Below, one piece after another: positions 8,111-20,763 of a stretch of 64,000 nucleotides of DNA (its first letter is position 1; each line of letters begins with the position of its first letter). Location: positions 1,798,001 to 1,862,000 of the forward strand of contig NZ_CP020469.1 in assembly GCF_003031405.1 (NCBI RefSeq), read 5' to 3'. Position numbers and translations under genes: made by a program. The notes under the pieces are model-generated. The model was not told where the DNA came from, did no database searches, and saw only the letters and a program-made list of their open reading frames with translations. The DNA is from Halomonas sp. 'Soap Lake #6' (lineage in GTDB: Bacteria; Pseudomonadota; Gammaproteobacteria; Pseudomonadales; Halomonadaceae).

Positions 8111-10517
8111 ACTTGATAGCGATAGCAGCCGTGCCCGCCGCGAACTACATGACCATATTCAAGGCGCGAGCCCGCTGGCCCGGCATACCGTTGATAGCCA
8201 TGGGCAATGTCACGCCGGTGTCTCAAGCTTTCATGAAAGCGCTGAAAAACATGTTACCGGCAAAGCCGCTTACATTGACGACATAAAAGCACCCGTAGAT
8301 GCGTTGCATGTCGCACTGGGGCTTTCGCCTGTTGCTCACGGGGTGCTAACAAAACTTGAGCTTGATGCGGTAAAAAAAGCGCCTGGCGTTATCGATGTGA
8401 TTACTTTTCACGACGTGCCAGGACATACAGACATTGGCCCGGTATTCCCCGGTGACCCTATTTTCGTTGATCAGGAAATTAGCTACGCAGGCCAATGTAT
8501 CTTCGCCGTGGCCGCCACATCGTTACAGGCTGCTCGTCGAGCCGTTACACTTGCCAAGCTGCATATTAATGAACAACCAGCAAACCTAGATCCTGTCGCT
8601 GCTGCAGAGCGTAAAGAAGTAGTCCGCCCCACTCATGTGCAGCAACGCGGTGACTGGCAGGAAGCACTGCGCACAGCAGAGCAAATAATTGAAGGTGAGC
8701 TATTCATCGGCGGGCAAGAGCACTTCTACCTCGAGGGGCAAGCATGCATCGTATTGCCAACAGAAGACGAGGGGGTCATGGTGCATACCTCCAATCAACA
8801 CCCCAGCGAAACTCAAAAACTTGTTGCCGAAGTACTCGGCATCCCGTTCCACGCAGTCACCGTTGAAGTACGACGTATGGGTGGTGGATTTGGAGGCAAG
8901 GAAACCCAAGCGTCCCCCTGGGCCTGTATTGCTGCACTAATTGCCCGCCGAACAGGTAGAGCGACACGACTACGTCTACCGCGCAGCGAGGATATGCGCG
9001 CCACCGGCAAGCGCCATCCTTTTCATAACCGCTACCAGCTGGCTATTGATACTAAAGGTGTTATCCAAGGCGGTGATATTACAGTTATTGGCGACTGTGG
9101 ATATTCACCCGATCTTTCCGACGCTATTGTTGATCGCGCAATGTTTCACGCGGACAATGCGTACTCATTGGGTAGTGCACGTGTGACTGGCCATCGCGCC
9201 AAAACCCACACAGCATCAAATACTGCTTTCCGCGGCTTTGGTGGCCCCCAGGGGATGATGATCATCGAAGCCGCGATGGATGACATTGCCCGCCAGATTG
9301 GTGAAGATCCACTGACGGTGCGTAAACGTAATTTCTACCGCGATGGGCGCGAAGTCACCCATTACGGCCAGCAAGTTGACCAACGACAGTTGCTCCATAC
9401 ACTGGTTGAAAAGCTAGAAAGCGACAGTGATTACTGGGCACGACGTAAAGCCGTCACTCAATATAACGCCAACAGCCCCATTATTAAAAAAGGGCTAGCG
9501 CTCACCCCAGTTAAATTTGGTATTTCATTTACCGCCAAGCACCTCAATCAAGCGGGCGCTCTGCTCCATGTGTATACCGATGGCAGCATCATGATCAATC
9601 ATGGCGGAACGGAAATGGGCCAGGGGTTACATACCAAAGTTTGCCAAGTAGTTGCACGGGAGCTGGGGTTGGACTTAAACAGCGTACGTATTAGCGCAAC
9701 CCGAACAGACAAGATTCCCAACACCTCCCCTACTGCCGCCTCTAGCGGTGCTGACCTAAATGGCATGGCCGCACGAGATGCTGCGAGCAAACTGCGTGAA
9801 CGACTCTTTGACTTTGCAGCCCAACACTTTGCACAAGGCCTAGATCGTGAAGGCATGCGCTTGGAAGAGGGTATGCTGGTAGCAGGTATTGGAGAAAGTG
9901 AGCAAAGGATTCCCTGGGGCGAGTTAGTACAAACGGCATACCTCAACCGTATATCCTTGTCAGAAAAAGGCTTCTATGCCACGCCACTTATTCACTACGA
10001 TCGCTCAATCGGCCAAGGTCGCCCTTTTTACTACTATGCGTTTGGTGCAGCAGTTGCAGAAGTTAGTGTTGATACCTTAAGTGGCGAATACCAAGTCGAC
10101 CAAGTCGATATACTGCATGATGTTGGCGATTCTCTTAACCCCGCGATTGATATTGGCCAAGTAGAAGGCGGCTTCATCCAGGGAATGGGCTGGTTAACCA
10201 GCGAAGAGCTCAGATGGAACGATAATGGCGTACTGATCAGCGATGGACCTGCCACTTATAAAATCCCTACGTTTGGCGACCTTCCCCCGATCTTTAACGT
10301 CGCACTATTGGAAGGTCACCCCAACTCAATGGCAAGTCTCTACCACTCAAAAGCAGTGGGCGAACCGCCTTTTATGCTAGGCATTTGCGTATGGTCAGCG
10401 TTGCGTGATGCGCTGGCAAGCTTAACTAACTATCAAACATCGCCCCATCTCGACACCCCGGCCACACCCGAGCGCGTCATGCTAGCGGCCAATGCACTAA
10501 GAGAGAAAGCACTGTGA
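8094..10517 (+). CDS. xdhB: Xanthine dehydrogenase large subunit (molybdopterin binding)
   Basis: XdhB is the catalytic molybdenum subunit, 807 residues. Family motifs are present: MGGGFGGKET, AFRGFGGPQG, GGTEMGQGLHTK and AVGEPPF, the last carrying the catalytic Glu757 that acts as base at the molybdenum centre. The start overlaps the end of xdhA, with AGGAGG at 8080-8085 eight bases upstream, which fixes the start inside the preceding gene. The stop overlaps the GTG start of xdhC by four bases. The active enzyme would be an XdhA2B2 heterotetramer in the cytoplasm. Confidence 0.95.
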   Translation: MRTLTKLDSDSSRARRELHDHIQGASPLARHTVDSHGQCHAGVSSFHESAEKHVTGKAAYIDDIKAPVDALHVALGLSPVAHGVLTKLELDAVKKAPGVIDVITFHDVPGHTDIGPVFPGDPIFVDQEISYAGQCIFAVAATSLQAARRAVTLAKLHINEQPANLDPVAAAERKEVVRPTHVQQRGDWQEALRTAEQIIEGELFIGGQEHFYLEGQACIVLPTEDEGVMVHTSNQHPSETQKLVAEVLGIPFHAVTVEVRRMGGGFGGKETQASPWACIAALIARRTGRATRLRLPRSEDMRATGKRHPFHNRYQLAIDTKGVIQGGDITVIGDCGYSPDLSDAIVDRAMFHADNAYSLGSARVTGHRAKTHTASNTAFRGFGGPQGMMIIEAAMDDIARQIGEDPLTVRKRNFYRDGREVTHYGQQVDQRQLLHTLVEKLESDSDYWARRKAVTQYNANSPIIKKGLALTPVKFGISFTAKHLNQAGALLHVYTDGSIMINHGGTEMGQGLHTKVCQVVARELGLDLNSVRISATRTDKIPNTSPTAASSGADLNGMAARDAASKLRERLFDFAAQHFAQGLDREGMRLEEGMLVAGIGESEQRIPWGELVQTAYLNRISLSEKGFYATPLIHYDRSIGQGRPFYYYAFGAAVAEVSVDTLSGEYQVDQVDILHDVGDSLNPAIDIGQVEGGFIQGMGWLTSEELRWNDNGVLISDGPATYKIPTFGDLPPIFNVALLEGHPNSMASLYHSKAVGEPPFMLGICVWSALRDALASLTNYQTSPHLDTPATPERVMLAANALREKAL

Positions 10518-11389
10518 GTGATACCCAAGCCCCCGAAACCTGGCATGCAGCACTGCATCGCCTACAGCGTGCTGGTACCCCTCATGTTCTAGCCACCCAG
10601 GTGACGAGCGCTGGCTCAACGCCTCGTGAGCCTGGGGCACGAATGGTAATTACCAACGATGCCACCTTCGATACATTGGGCGGAGGCACTTTTGAGTGGC
10701 AAACCATTGCCGCAGCACGCGTACAGTTAAAAGAACAGCGCTACGGTTTCAGTTTAGAGGCCTTTTCTTTGGGTGGGCGGAGTGGACAGTGCTGCGGCGG
10801 CTTCGTAAACATCCTATTGGAAGCCTTTCCAGGCGCTTCCACTCATGTAGCTGTTTTTGGTGCCGGCCACGTGGGGCAGGAAATTGTGAAGCTAAGTGTC
10901 CCACTACCTTGGCGACTGCATTGGTATGATAGCCGCCGCAATGTTTTTAACGAACATGATCGCCAGCAGCCAAGGCTTAGCTGTCATGAGCTGCATAGTG
11001 CAAAAGAAAGCATCTCTGAATTGCCACCCAATACCCATGCACTGGTTTTAACCCATAATCATGATGAAGATTATGCGCTTATCACAGCGCTTATCGAGCG
11101 CGATGACCTGGCCTCTATTGGCTTAATTGGTTCTGACAGCAAATGGGCTAGCTTTCAAGGACGCCTCAAACGGGATGGTTATTCCACAGAACAAATTGAG
11201 CGAGTGCGAAGCCCCATCGGCCGCATTCATGCAACGAAGCTTAGCAATAAAACCCCCTACGCTATTGCGCTAACAGTGGTGACAGAACTGCTATGGCTAA
11301 CTGATACGCCCTCACCTTCCGATACACGTGGACTTGAACCCCAGGCGTTGCGAACGCTATTTGACGATTCTCCGACTACCATGAGCTAA
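10514..11389 (+). CDS. xdhC: Xanthine dehydrogenase accessory protein XdhC
   Basis: XdhC binds molybdenum cofactor, promotes its sulfuration and inserts it into XdhB. The 291-residue product has the N-terminal XdhC/CoxI signature SLGGRSGQCCGG and a Rossmann-like domain beginning FGAGHVGQEIV, the two-domain layout of the family. Translation starts at GTG 10514, which overlaps the xdhB stop (GTGA), so the genes are coupled. The stop at 11389 is one base before the guaD start. Confidence 0.93.
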   Translation: MSDTQAPETWHAALHRLQRAGTPHVLATQVTSAGSTPREPGARMVITNDATFDTLGGGTFEWQTIAAARVQLKEQRYGFSLEAFSLGGRSGQCCGGFVNILLEAFPGASTHVAVFGAGHVGQEIVKLSVPLPWRLHWYDSRRNVFNEHDRQQPRLSCHELHSAKESISELPPNTHALVLTHNHDEDYALITALIERDDLASIGLIGSDSKWASFQGRLKRDGYSTEQIERVRSPIGRIHATKLSNKTPYAIALTVVTELLWLTDTPSPSDTRGLEPQALRTLFDDSPTTMS

Positions 11390-11390
11390 T

Positions 11391-12713
11391 ATGACTTCCT
11401 CTACTGATACACTTATTCGTGCTGAATTGGTTAGCTTTTCACGCGACCCTGGTGATGGCGACATGCCTCAGCCTGGCAGCTTAGAGCACTATGGCGATGG
11501 TTTACTTTGGCTAAAAGGCCAGCATATTCATGCAGTAGGCCATTTCTCAGAGCTATCGCTATCATTACCTGAAGGCATTCCCGTATATGATTATCGCGAC
11601 AAGCTCATCATGCCGGGATTTATTGACACCCACGTACACTATGTACAGTTAGATATCATGGCCTCTTATGGGCGCCAATTGCTGGATTGGTTAAATGACT
11701 ACACCTTTCCTGAAGAGTGCCGCTTTGCCAATTATGCTCATGCGGAAGCCCTATCGAACGCCTTTCTAGATGAGATGCTGCGAGCTGGAACGACCACTGC
11801 CCAAGTATTTGGGTCTAGCCATCCAGGGTCCGTTGATGCATTTTTTAGTGCATGTAAGAGTAGACAGTTACGCATGTTGGTGGGCAAAGTATTAATGGAT
11901 CGCAATGCCCCTGATGAGTTACTGGATGGTGCAACAGGCATCGCCGATACCGAACGCCTAATAGCGGATTGGCATGGAAAGCAGCGACTCGGTTACAGTG
12001 TCACCCCTCGTTTTGCACCGACCTCAACCAAAATACAAATGGACGCAGCTGGCGCCTTGCTGCGCAACGAGCCGACTCTATGGCTGCAAACTCACTTAGC
12101 GGAAAACAGTGGTGAACTAGATTGGGTAGCAGAACTATTTCCAGGCAGCCGGGATTATTTATCTGTCTATGAAGACGCAGGCTTGGTTGGCCCCCGCAGT
12201 ACCTTTGCACACGGTATTCATTTAAATAACGACATGCGCAAACGGCTAGCGGAGCGTGGTGCTAATATTGCGTTTTGTCCTAGCTCCAATCTATTTCTCG
12301 GCAGCGGTTTATTCGACCGAGCAGCCGCCAAGCAGGCCGGCATGGCATTTACATTTGCCAGCGATATCGGTGCAGGCACCGATTTATCGGGCTTTGGCAC
12401 TCTCAAGGCTGCCTATCAGGTAGGGCAACTAGGTGGACAACCACTCACCGCCTGGCAAGGCTTTTATGGCTTAACCATGGGGAACGCAAAAGCACTTTCC
12501 CTGGATAACCATATCGGCCAATTAGCACCTAGTCTTGAAGCAGACTTTGTGGTGATTGACCCACAGGCGACATCGCTACTCTCCCGACGCATCAGCCACT
12601 GCACCACCCTTGGAGAGCGGTTGTTTGCACTGATGATGCTAGCAGATGACCGTGCCATCTATGAAACCTGGGCTGGTGGGCAATGCCAACACCGGAGGGA
12701 TAGCTCGCAGTGA
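11391..12713 (+). CDS. guaD: Guanine deaminase
   Basis: GuaD hydrolyses guanine to xanthine and ammonia, supplying substrate to the enzyme encoded upstream. The 440-residue amidohydrolase carries metal-ligand pair THVH with His81 and His83, then QTHLAEN, FAHGIHL and SDIGAGTD, all in the usual order. The start ATG is one base after the xdhC stop, making this the last gene of a four-gene operon, and a strong hairpin terminator follows at 12730. A role in pterin or cytosine deamination is unlikely given the GuaD-specific PRFAPTS stretch. Confidence 0.94.
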   Translation: MTSSTDTLIRAELVSFSRDPGDGDMPQPGSLEHYGDGLLWLKGQHIHAVGHFSELSLSLPEGIPVYDYRDKLIMPGFIDTHVHYVQLDIMASYGRQLLDWLNDYTFPEECRFANYAHAEALSNAFLDEMLRAGTTTAQVFGSSHPGSVDAFFSACKSRQLRMLVGKVLMDRNAPDELLDGATGIADTERLIADWHGKQRLGYSVTPRFAPTSTKIQMDAAGALLRNEPTLWLQTHLAENSGELDWVAELFPGSRDYLSVYEDAGLVGPRSTFAHGIHLNNDMRKRLAERGANIAFCPSSNLFLGSGLFDRAAAKQAGMAFTFASDIGAGTDLSGFGTLKAAYQVGQLGGQPLTAWQGFYGLTMGNAKALSLDNHIGQLAPSLEADFVVIDPQATSLLSRRISHCTTLGERLFALMMLADDRAIYETWAGGQCQHRRDSSQ

Positions 12714-12729
12714 GAAGCCATTAGGCATA

Positions 12730-12768
12730 AAAAATCCCCCAAGGCATCAGCCCTGGGGGATTTTTATT
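12730..12768 (+). terminator. Rho-independent terminator of the xdh-guaD operon
   Basis: An inverted repeat with arms AAAAATCCCCC and GGGGGATTTTT flanks a short loop, followed by further T residues. It begins 16 bases after the guaD stop. Its A-rich 5' arm also makes it usable from the opposite strand. Confidence 0.85.
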
Positions 12769-12800
12769 AAAACAGACTTAACGCGGACTGGCGCCCAACA

Positions 12801-12838
12801 AAAAACCCCAGTTCCATTTGGAACTGGGGTTTTTCTTA
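12801..12838 (-). terminator. Terminator of the rRNA operon
   Basis: A perfect 15-bp stem (AAAAACCCCAGTTCC, loop ATTT, then its complement at 12820-12834) lies ten bases beyond the 3' end of 5S rRNA. On the minus strand it ends in a run of T residues. With the neighbouring guaD terminator it forms a back-to-back pair separating convergent transcription units. Confidence 0.88.
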
Positions 12839-12844
12839 ATAAGT

Positions 12845-12961
12845 GCCTGACGATGACCTACTCTCGCATGGGGAGACCCCACACTACCATCGGCGCTAAG
12901 CGGTTTCACTTCTGAGTTCGGCATGGGTTCAGGTGGTTCACGCGTGCTATGGTCGTCAGGC
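12845..12961 (-). rRNA. rrf: 5S ribosomal RNA
   Basis: The ends GCCTGACG and CGTCAGGC pair to form the terminal helix of 5S rRNA, and the internal sequence contains the conserved loop regions, for example CCGAACTCAGAAGTG on the minus strand. Length is about 117 bases. It is the last gene of the operon; ends are approximate to a few bases. Confidence 0.95.
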
Positions 12962-13104
12962 GTAACGGGTGATGTATATCATGCTGTACGTGTAATCAGT
13001 GTCTTGTCTGCGTCTCTCACTACGCCCTCTCAGGGCACAGCGCGCGTATCCGGGGTTCTTACGAACCTGTCGTTATCATTGCGACCAGACCCCTTGGGTG
13101 TTAT

Positions 13105-15995
<2,891 letters not shown>

Positions 15996-16076
15996 CTATA
16001 ACCCGAAGGAGTCTGGTATCTCGCAATGTTAACGATTGCCGGATACGCTTGAGACGTATCACAAAACAATTTACGT

Positions 16077-16101
16077 ACAAACGTTTTAAAAAAACGTTTG
16101 T
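16077..16101 (-). repeat. Hairpin in the tRNA-Ala/23S spacer
   Basis: ACAAACGTTTT (16077-16087) and its exact complement (16091-16101) form an 11-bp stem with a three-base loop. It lies in the transcribed spacer between the antitermination boxA and 23S rRNA and may be part of pre-rRNA processing structure. Confidence 0.6.
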
Positions 16102-16118
16102 GTCAGCATGATATACAT

Positions 16119-16130
16119 TGTTAAAGAGCG
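16119..16130 (-). promoter_or_regulatory. boxA antitermination element before 23S rRNA
   Basis: The minus strand reads CGCTCTTTAACA, matching the boxA consensus TGCTCTTTAACA bound by the NusB-S10 complex. It lies in the spacer upstream of 23S rRNA, the usual location for the second boxA of an rRNA operon. Confidence 0.8.
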
Positions 16131-16232
16131 GCTGTTCGATGAACAGTGATAAGGCGGCGTCATAACACACAACGACTTATCAATAGTCACGAAACATTCA
16201 CAAACGGTATTTAAGATAAAAATAGTACGTAA

Positions 16233-16308
16233 TGGTGGAGCCAAGCGGGATCGAACCGCTGACCTCCTGCGTGCAAGGCAGGCGCTCTCCCAGCTGAGCT
16301 ATGGCCCC
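16233..16308 (-). tRNA. tRNA-Ala (TGC)
   Basis: The minus strand folds as a cloverleaf starting GGGGCCATAGCTC, with anticodon loop CTTGCAC giving anticodon TGC, T arm GGTTCGATCC, and an encoded CCA end. It is 76 bases long and sits in the 16S-23S spacer, the standard position for this gene. Confidence 0.97.
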
Positions 16309-16332
16309 ATCTAGTGACACTCACCTCTGGCC

Positions 16333-16415
16333 AATTTTATTTAGCGCAAGGCATTTTATGGCGACGCATAGCCTGCTATGCGAGTCATAAAATAACGCAG
16401 CGATAGAATAAAATT
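16333..16415. repeat. Long imperfect palindrome between tRNA-Ile and tRNA-Ala
   Basis: Arms of about 41 bases on either side of a two-base loop pair in three perfect blocks: AATTTTATT with AATAAAATT, ATTTTATG with CATAAAAT, and GCATAGC with GCTATGC. The element directly abuts the encoded CCA end of tRNA-Ile. It could be an RNase III or processing stem in the spacer or an inserted REP/MITE-like palindrome. I see no second copy in this window. Confidence 0.65.
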
Positions 16416-16492
<77 letters not shown>

Positions 16493-16578
16493 AAGAGGGG
16501 ATCGTGCTTTTACCGTTTGCTCTATATCTGATCAGGTAATTCATTGTGAGCGCTTACCGCGAGGGATGATGCATCGTT

Positions 16579-18113
<1,535 letters not shown>

Positions 18114-18291
18114 AATCATTGTGATACTTACTCGTTACTTAAGGACTAGCCGAAAGTAACAAAAGCGCATCAAACTTGGCTCAAGGTTCAAACGAATTCA
18201 TTTCAATTTACATTGTCATGACCGCTTGCCTTGATATTTGGTGATTTATCACCCTCATCGGCAAGCGCCCACATGAATTACCTGATCAAAT

Positions 18292-18302
18292 TGTTAAAGA
18301 GC
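18292..18302 (-). promoter_or_regulatory. boxA antitermination element in the 16S leader
   Basis: The minus strand reads GCTCTTTAACA, the boxA core, about 180 bases before 16S rRNA, within the leader downstream of the promoter. Confidence 0.8.
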
Positions 18303-18335
18303 TTATCGAAGGTCGTTGCCGTTCGATGTGGGCGT

Positions 18336-18363
18336 ATCATACCTGTATTTTTTATTTGGTCAA
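18336..18363 (-). promoter_or_regulatory. Promoter of the rRNA operon
   Basis: On the minus strand TTGACC (18363-18358) and TATGAT (18341-18336) form -35 and -10 boxes separated by 16 bases, as is common for rRNA promoters. Transcription would start near 18329, giving a leader of about 215 bases that contains boxA. Confidence 0.75.
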
Positions 18364-18669
18364 GCACGTAAATTAAGTTTTTGCAGGATCACGAAAGTCG
18401 GTAGGCATTTCTCTACCTGAAAAAAACCTTGCTCAACAGTCTGCTTCAGCACAAGCACACAGGATCAAACATAAAGCCCCCTTGGCTGGATAGCGAATCA
18501 ATAGAGGAAAGAATCCTGAATCTCGCCAGAGATTGATCCAGCGCAAGCCGACCGATTTCCTGTTCATTACACTGGGCTGAGGCTTAAGAATTCAAGCACC
18601 TAGCGTAATTGGTATGAAATTGAAAAATCGCAAGGCTGGCCAGTGCTACTCATGCAAGGGGATCAAAAC
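18364..18669. other. Intergenic region between the rRNA promoter and the peroxidase gene
   Basis: This 306-base stretch separates two divergent units. It should hold rRNA upstream activating sequence next to 18363 and the promoter of the peroxidase gene at its other end. A loose inverted repeat GCTGGAT (18485) and ATCCAGC (18536) is visible. I see no open frame, RNA gene or clear regulator site. Confidence 0.5.
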
Positions 18670-19659
18670 ATGAAAATGATGAGAAAAATCCTGCCAAGCA
18701 TTATCGCTAGCGCAGTTTTTACGGCGGTGGGCACCGCTGGAGCCGAAGATGGCTTTGAAGACTATCGCAATCGCTTTGAGCCACTGCCCTACCTCCCCCC
18801 TATTCCCGCCAGCAACTCGCTTACGGAAGAAAAAGTTGAGCTGGGTAACATGCTATTTTTTGAACCAAGGATCTCATCAAGCGGTGTCATCAGTTGCGCC
18901 ACCTGCCACAACCCAGCATTGGGCTGGGCAGACCGCATCCCACGTGCAGTAGGCCACGAGGGCCAAGTAGGCGAGCGTAATACACCAACGGTTCTTAACA
19001 GCGGTTTTTTTGGGGCGCAGTTCTGGGATGGTCGTGAGCCAGACCTTGAAGGGCAAGCTCTTGGCCCCATCGAAGCCGAGGTTGAAATGGCCATGGCTCT
19101 CGAGATGGCATTAGATCGTCTGACAGAATTCGAGCTCTACCAAGAGAAATTTGCTGACGCCTATCCAGACGATGAAGACCCCATCAATGCAGAGAACCTA
19201 GCTAAAGCCCTAGCCACATTCCAGCGGACTTTGAATACTCCTAACTCTCCGTTCGATCGCTATTTACGCGGAGACATAAGTGCCATTAGCGATCAAGCGA
19301 AAGATGGGATGGTCGCTTTTGTAGATAACGGCTGTATCGCTTGCCACAGCGGTCCAGCCTTAACAGATAGCCGCTTCCACGCAATCCAGGTGCCAGGCTC
19401 CACAGATCTTGGCCGCTATTTGGTAACGGGAGAAGAATCCGATAAATACCGCTTTAAAACACCAACGCTCAGAAACGTAGCGGTAACCTATCCCTATATG
19501 AATAATGGTGCGACTGAATCGCTAGAAGAGGCAGTCGCTATCATGGGGCAAGAAATGCTTGGTCGTGAGTTCGATGAAGTCGCTATAGATAACATTACTG
19601 CGTTTCTTCATACCCTAACCGGTAAAATGCCCGACTTTGAGGTTCCAGCCCTACCCTAA
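18670..19659 (+). CDS. Diheme cytochrome c peroxidase family protein
   Basis: This 329-residue secreted protein has an N-terminal signal peptide (MKMMRKILPS, hydrophobic core, cleavage near GTAGA/ED) and two c-type heme sites, CATCH at residue 76 and CIACH at residue 222. This is the layout of bacterial diheme cytochrome c peroxidases (CcpA/MacA, BCCP), which reduce hydrogen peroxide in the periplasm using cytochrome electrons. The related MauG group cannot be excluded by eye, but no methylamine genes are near. ATG 18670 is chosen because AAGGGG lies eight bases upstream; a longer frame starts at 18643. A palindromic terminator follows. Confidence 0.88.
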   Translation: MKMMRKILPSIIASAVFTAVGTAGAEDGFEDYRNRFEPLPYLPPIPASNSLTEEKVELGNMLFFEPRISSSGVISCATCHNPALGWADRIPRAVGHEGQVGERNTPTVLNSGFFGAQFWDGREPDLEGQALGPIEAEVEMAMALEMALDRLTEFELYQEKFADAYPDDEDPINAENLAKALATFQRTLNTPNSPFDRYLRGDISAISDQAKDGMVAFVDNGCIACHSGPALTDSRFHAIQVPGSTDLGRYLVTGEESDKYRFKTPTLRNVAVTYPYMNNGATESLEEAVAIMGQEMLGREFDEVAIDNITAFLHTLTGKMPDFEVPALP

Positions 19660-19675
19660 TGCTTGTGCAAAGCTG

Positions 19676-19706
19676 ATACCGTCGGCCTAGGCCGACGGTA
19701 TTTATT
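19676..19706 (+). terminator. Terminator after the peroxidase gene
   Basis: A perfect 26-base palindrome (19676-19701, arm ATACCGTCGGCC) is followed by TTTATT. It lies 16 bases past the peroxidase stop and may also stop transcription from the convergent adenine deaminase gene. Confidence 0.8.
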
Positions 19707-19746
19707 CACTGAAATTTCAGTGCTTCAAGGCATCGCTATGCCCACT

Positions 19747-20745
19747 CTAAACACGGCAAGCTTCTAAACGCAGTAAAAGTTCTGCACGACGCTTTTCGTT
19801 AGTAAAGGCCTCTTCAATGGCATTGCGGTTTAAAGTGCAGAACAGGTCCGCATCCCAACCAAATGCGTCTGCGCATGCCATATGATTAGTCAGCAAACCT
19901 CCGCCGAAATAAGCAGGATCATCAGAACTAATGGTCACTTTTAGCCCCTCCGCCAACAAATTAGGTAGGGGGTGGTCACGTAGCTGCTCAACTACTTTCA
20001 AACTTACATTTGAGAGAGGGCAAACAGTCAATACTATTTGCTGCTCACGGAGGCGCTGCACAACATCACTACTCTCTAAACAACGCACACCATGATCTAT
20101 GCGCTGAACATCTAACACATCAAGAGCTTCGGCTATATAGTCAGCTGGCCCCTCTTCCCCAGCATGAGCAACACGCACCAAGCCTAGCTCTTTTGCTCGT
20201 GCAAAGAGCGCCTGAAACTTTCTAGGTGGGTTATTGCGCTCTGCGCTGTCTAGCCCAATAGCATCCAAGTACTTCAAATACGGTGCCGCCTGCTCAAGCA
20301 CCTGAAGAGCCTCGTCCGCAGGGCGGTCGCGCAAAAAAGCCATGATCATGCCCACGGATAAATCAAGCGATGCTTCAGCTTCTTGCTTAGCGCGAAGCAG
20401 GCCTGCCATCACAACGCTTAAAGGAACATCTCGTTGAAGGTGCGCTTGCGGATCAAAATGCATGTCGATGTGCACTACCCCCTCCGCCCGTGCGCGCTTG
20501 AAGTAATCCATCGCCAAGTCGTAGAAATCCTGCTCAGTGCGTAGGACATTCATACCGAGATAATAGAGATTCAGGAATCCTTGCAGGTCATCAAACTGGT
20601 AAGCGGCTTTGGCTTCACCGATCGTCGCATAAGGAAGCTCAATATTGTTTCGCTTAGCAAGCTGAAACATCAGCTCAGGCTCAAGAGAGCCTTCAATATG
20701 TAGATGGAGCTCAACTTTTGGCAATTTACGTAAAAAATCATGCAT
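19747..20745 (-). CDS. Adenine deaminase of the adenosine deaminase superfamily
   Basis: The 332-residue amidohydrolase has metal and catalytic motifs VELHLHIEGS (His14, His16), VAHAGEEGP, RIDHGVR and SSDDPAYFGG. The overall pattern, notably the DDPAYFGG ending, follows the Pseudomonas/fungal adenine deaminase branch rather than true adenosine deaminase, so adenine to hypoxanthine is the preferred reaction; adenosine activity is the alternative. The start ATG has AAAGGAG upstream and lies only 18 bases after the cydC stop, so it probably shares the cyd transcript. Hypoxanthine made here could feed XdhAB or Hpt, both encoded in the window. Confidence 0.85.
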   Translation of the reverse strand: MHDFLRKLPKVELHLHIEGSLEPELMFQLAKRNNIELPYATIGEAKAAYQFDDLQGFLNLYYLGMNVLRTEQDFYDLAMDYFKRARAEGVVHIDMHFDPQAHLQRDVPLSVVMAGLLRAKQEAEASLDLSVGMIMAFLRDRPADEALQVLEQAAPYLKYLDAIGLDSAERNNPPRKFQALFARAKELGLVRVAHAGEEGPADYIAEALDVLDVQRIDHGVRCLESSDVVQRLREQQIVLTVCPLSNVSLKVVEQLRDHPLPNLLAEGLKVTISSDDPAYFGGGLLTNHMACADAFGWDADLFCTLNRNAIEEAFTNEKRRAELLLRLEACRV

Positions 20746-20763
20746 AGCGGGCTCCTTTATAGC

